DNA of 64,000 nt from Mycolicibacterium neworleansense (GTDB taxonomy: Bacteria > Actinomycetota > Actinomycetes > Mycobacteriales > Mycobacteriaceae), in the NCBI RefSeq assembly GCF_001245615.1, contig NZ_CWKH01000001.1:2728001-2792000 (forward strand), written 5' to 3'. This document shows positions 63,942 through 64,000 of the stretch, one piece after another (position 1 is the stretch's first letter; every line of letters begins with the position of its first letter). Below the pieces are notes generated by a model. That model had not been told where the DNA came from and ran no database searches. It worked only from the letters and a program-made list of their open reading frames with translations. A program made the translations under genes and the position numbers.

Positions 63942-64000
63942 CGGCGGCCTCCACCTCTCGGAATACCCGCCGCGGCAGCTTTGTCCCTGCGATGGCGGAG

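Overview
The window is about 67% G+C and comes from a rapidly growing mycobacterium (Mycolicibacterium-like). The gene order follows the known M. tuberculosis block Rv3307-Rv3342: deoD, pmmB, upp, an Rv3311 homologue, add-deoA-cdd, sdhCDAB, sigJ, an Rv3329-type aminotransferase, dacB1, an Rv3335c homologue, trpS, metC-metA and an Rv3342-type methyltransferase. Lineage-specific cassettes interrupt this backbone. Synteny and family statements come from memory; no database search was run.

Layout. 1-6903: nucleotide salvage and sugar-phosphate genes (deoD, pmmB, upp), split by a TetR/FAD-monooxygenase cassette with four operator-like repeats and by a divergent AbrB-type transporter/MarR pair. 7083-9836: ECF sigma factor with an SDR, then an EspC-like protein next to a WXG100-NlpC/P60 fusion. 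9841-16712: a large cyclase/ATPase regulator, the Rv3311 homologue, a hydrolase and a DUF1254/DUF1214 lipoprotein. 17188-20956: purine and pyrimidine salvage on the minus strand. 21171-24600: succinate dehydrogenase, with an IdeR-like box upstream and a long hairpin downstream. 24716-27607: a SigJ/ECF41 sigma factor, and a carboxymuconolactone-decarboxylase gene preceded by a consensus ECF41 promoter. 27650-38966: a polyamine or omega-amino-acid island with an ABC importer, XRE-cupin regulator, two flavin amine oxidases, aldehyde dehydrogenase, Lrp regulator, aminotransferase and cupin.

39053-48177 is the most unusual part. After dacB1 and a ferric-reductase-like protein comes a TetR-controlled operon: a UGT-type glycosyltransferase, a complete stand-alone paralogue of ATP-synthase subunit c (AtpE), and a second glycosyltransferase. 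The second glycosyltransferase breaks off at a junction made of a 57-bp exact copy of the inside of a MarR gene lying 3.5 kb away. On the other side of the junction lies a nitronate-monooxygenase gene broken in the same way. A guanidine-III riboswitch with a Gdx-type SMR exporter follows. The TetR-UGT-AtpE-UGT set is the best candidate for an undescribed system; target replacement plus drug glycosylation against macrolide ATP-synthase inhibitors is a testable guess.

48398-64000: YihY-type membrane protein, trpS, the intact MarR donor gene, xthA, a secreted low-complexity protein, monomeric NADP isocitrate dehydrogenase, and methionine biosynthesis (metC-metX-methyltransferase) under a SAM-IV riboswitch. 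The window ends with an HxlR/SnoaL pair and a TetR/class A flavin monooxygenase operon with tandem operators.
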